A program made the translations under genes and the position numbers. A stretch of DNA of 63,131 nt from an uncultured Desulfuromonadales bacterium (GTDB lineage Bacteria > Desulfobacterota > Desulfuromonadia > Desulfuromonadales > Geopsychrobacteraceae), in contig CALZHR010000021.1 in assembly GCA_945787335.1 (NCBI GenBank), positions 1-63,131 on the forward strand, given 5' to 3'. This document shows, piece after piece, positions 62,765 through 63,131 of the stretch. Each line of letters begins with the position of its first letter. Position 1 is the stretch's first letter. Below the pieces are notes generated by a model. That model was not told where the DNA came from. It made no database searches and worked only from the letters and a program-made list of their open reading frames with translations.

Positions 62765-63131
62765 TCAGACATTCTTCAGCAGCAGCGGCAGGACTTCAAG
62801 GAAATAATCCAGCTCCTCATCGCTGTTGTAGTATTGCAGTGAAGCGCGGGCCAGTTCGGGGAGCTGGCGCTGTTCGCAGCTCAAGGGGTGGCCGAGAAGG
62901 GGACGGTCGAGATATTGATCCGCTTTGCGATCGCCTCCAGCCCCCAGTCGAGGGCGTAATCGATGGCGGTTCCCAGCCCGAGCTGACCGGCGCAGCTGCG
63001 CTCCCAGCATTCGAAGCGCCTGGCGTCGTTGCGCAGCCGGAAGCTGCTGGAGGAGAGCAGGGTCGCGGCGTGGTGATTGAGCAGCGGCGGCTCCAGCTTG
63101 TCGAGCAACTTTTTGCGCACGTAGAGCAGCC
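62765..63131 (-). pseudogene. Class-V aminotransferase, frameshifted and internally deleted 3' part
   Basis: The edge sequence (KKLLDKLEPPLLNHHAA, then NDARRFECWERS and LGLGTAIDYALDWGLEAI) is the late part of a PLP class-V aminotransferase or cysteine-desulfurase-like protein. It then jumps directly to the C-terminal motif INISTVPFSATP and meets a stop; the remaining tail (LSCEQRQLPELARASLQYY, SDEELDYFLEVL) continues in the next frame. About 80 residues normally found between are missing. Both lesions suggest a dead gene, unless the frameshift is a sequencing error. It runs off the right edge. Confidence 0.7.

Overview
The window (about 63.1 kb, GC-rich, densely coding on both strands) looks like chromosome of a Desulfuromonadales/Desulfuromonadia-type bacterium (Geobacter, Pelobacter or Desulfuromonas relatives). 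This is inferred from the gene mix: two HDOD proteins, several c-di-GMP/two-component proteins, a GSU3473-type small protein, AmrS, an ethylbenzene-dehydrogenase-related haem-domain protein beside a chemoreceptor, and a GEMM-I riboswitch. No phage, CRISPR array or intact insertion sequence is visible.

Layout. 1-6.4 kb: 5' part of an RND/MMPL exporter, a lipoprotein, an ACP/AMP-ligase/PlsC fusion, a thioredoxin-like protein and AmrS. 6.4-12 kb: HDOD protein, glycogen phosphorylase, PAS-GGDEF cyclase. 12-18.4 kb: TLC-type nucleotide carrier, two serine (beta-lactamase-like) hydrolases and an exported dikinase whose domain order resembles glucan, water dikinase. 18.5-21.5 kb: zinc regulon zur-znuC-znuB and divergent znuA around a clear Zur box. 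21.5-25 kb: Mla-type lipid transport operon with a degenerate ATPase. 25-30.2 kb: response regulator-cyclase, HPt protein and a large MASE1-CHASE-PAS hybrid kinase, probably one phosphorelay. 30.2-38 kb: ClC/CBS protein, HDOD protein, RimK-RCK_C fusion, SDR-DUF2867, DUF523-DUF1722, CIA30. 38-41.8 kb: fbpABC ferric iron importer. 42-46.4 kb: haem-domain protein, chemoreceptor, DUF4126, small conserved protein; tRNA-Thr(CGT) at 46.8 kb. 47-48.3 kb: membrane-anchored TIR protein with a coupled leader ORF. 48.5-52.3 kb: arsenic operon arsR-GAPDH-arsJ-acr3. 52.4-54.6 kb: Fur/PerR regulator, relic DNA, Cys-rich protein, BFD-type ferredoxin, flavodoxin. 54.7-59.2 kb: accessory genes (TumE/TumA-like toxin-antitoxin pair, pRiA4b ORF-3 protein, homocysteine methyltransferase, diiron/MBL protein, phosphoribosyltransferase). 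59.5-61.6 kb: cupin-nitrilase-GFA operon behind a GEMM-I riboswitch and terminator. 61.7-63.1 kb: CsoSCA-like carbonic anhydrase and a broken class-V aminotransferase.

Most noteworthy: (i) the exported dikinase/nucleotide carrier/serine hydrolase locus, a possible phosphoryl-transfer system outside the cytoplasm; (ii) the GEMM-I riboswitch with a swapped 21-46 base pair in front of a nitrilase operon; (iii) a 6.4-kb accessory block bounded by inverted, multi-repeat transposon-like ends without a transposase, with a four-copy 20-bp motif inside it; (iv) the degenerate Mla ATPase; and (v) a response-regulator cyclase in which both transition-state residues are glutamine.
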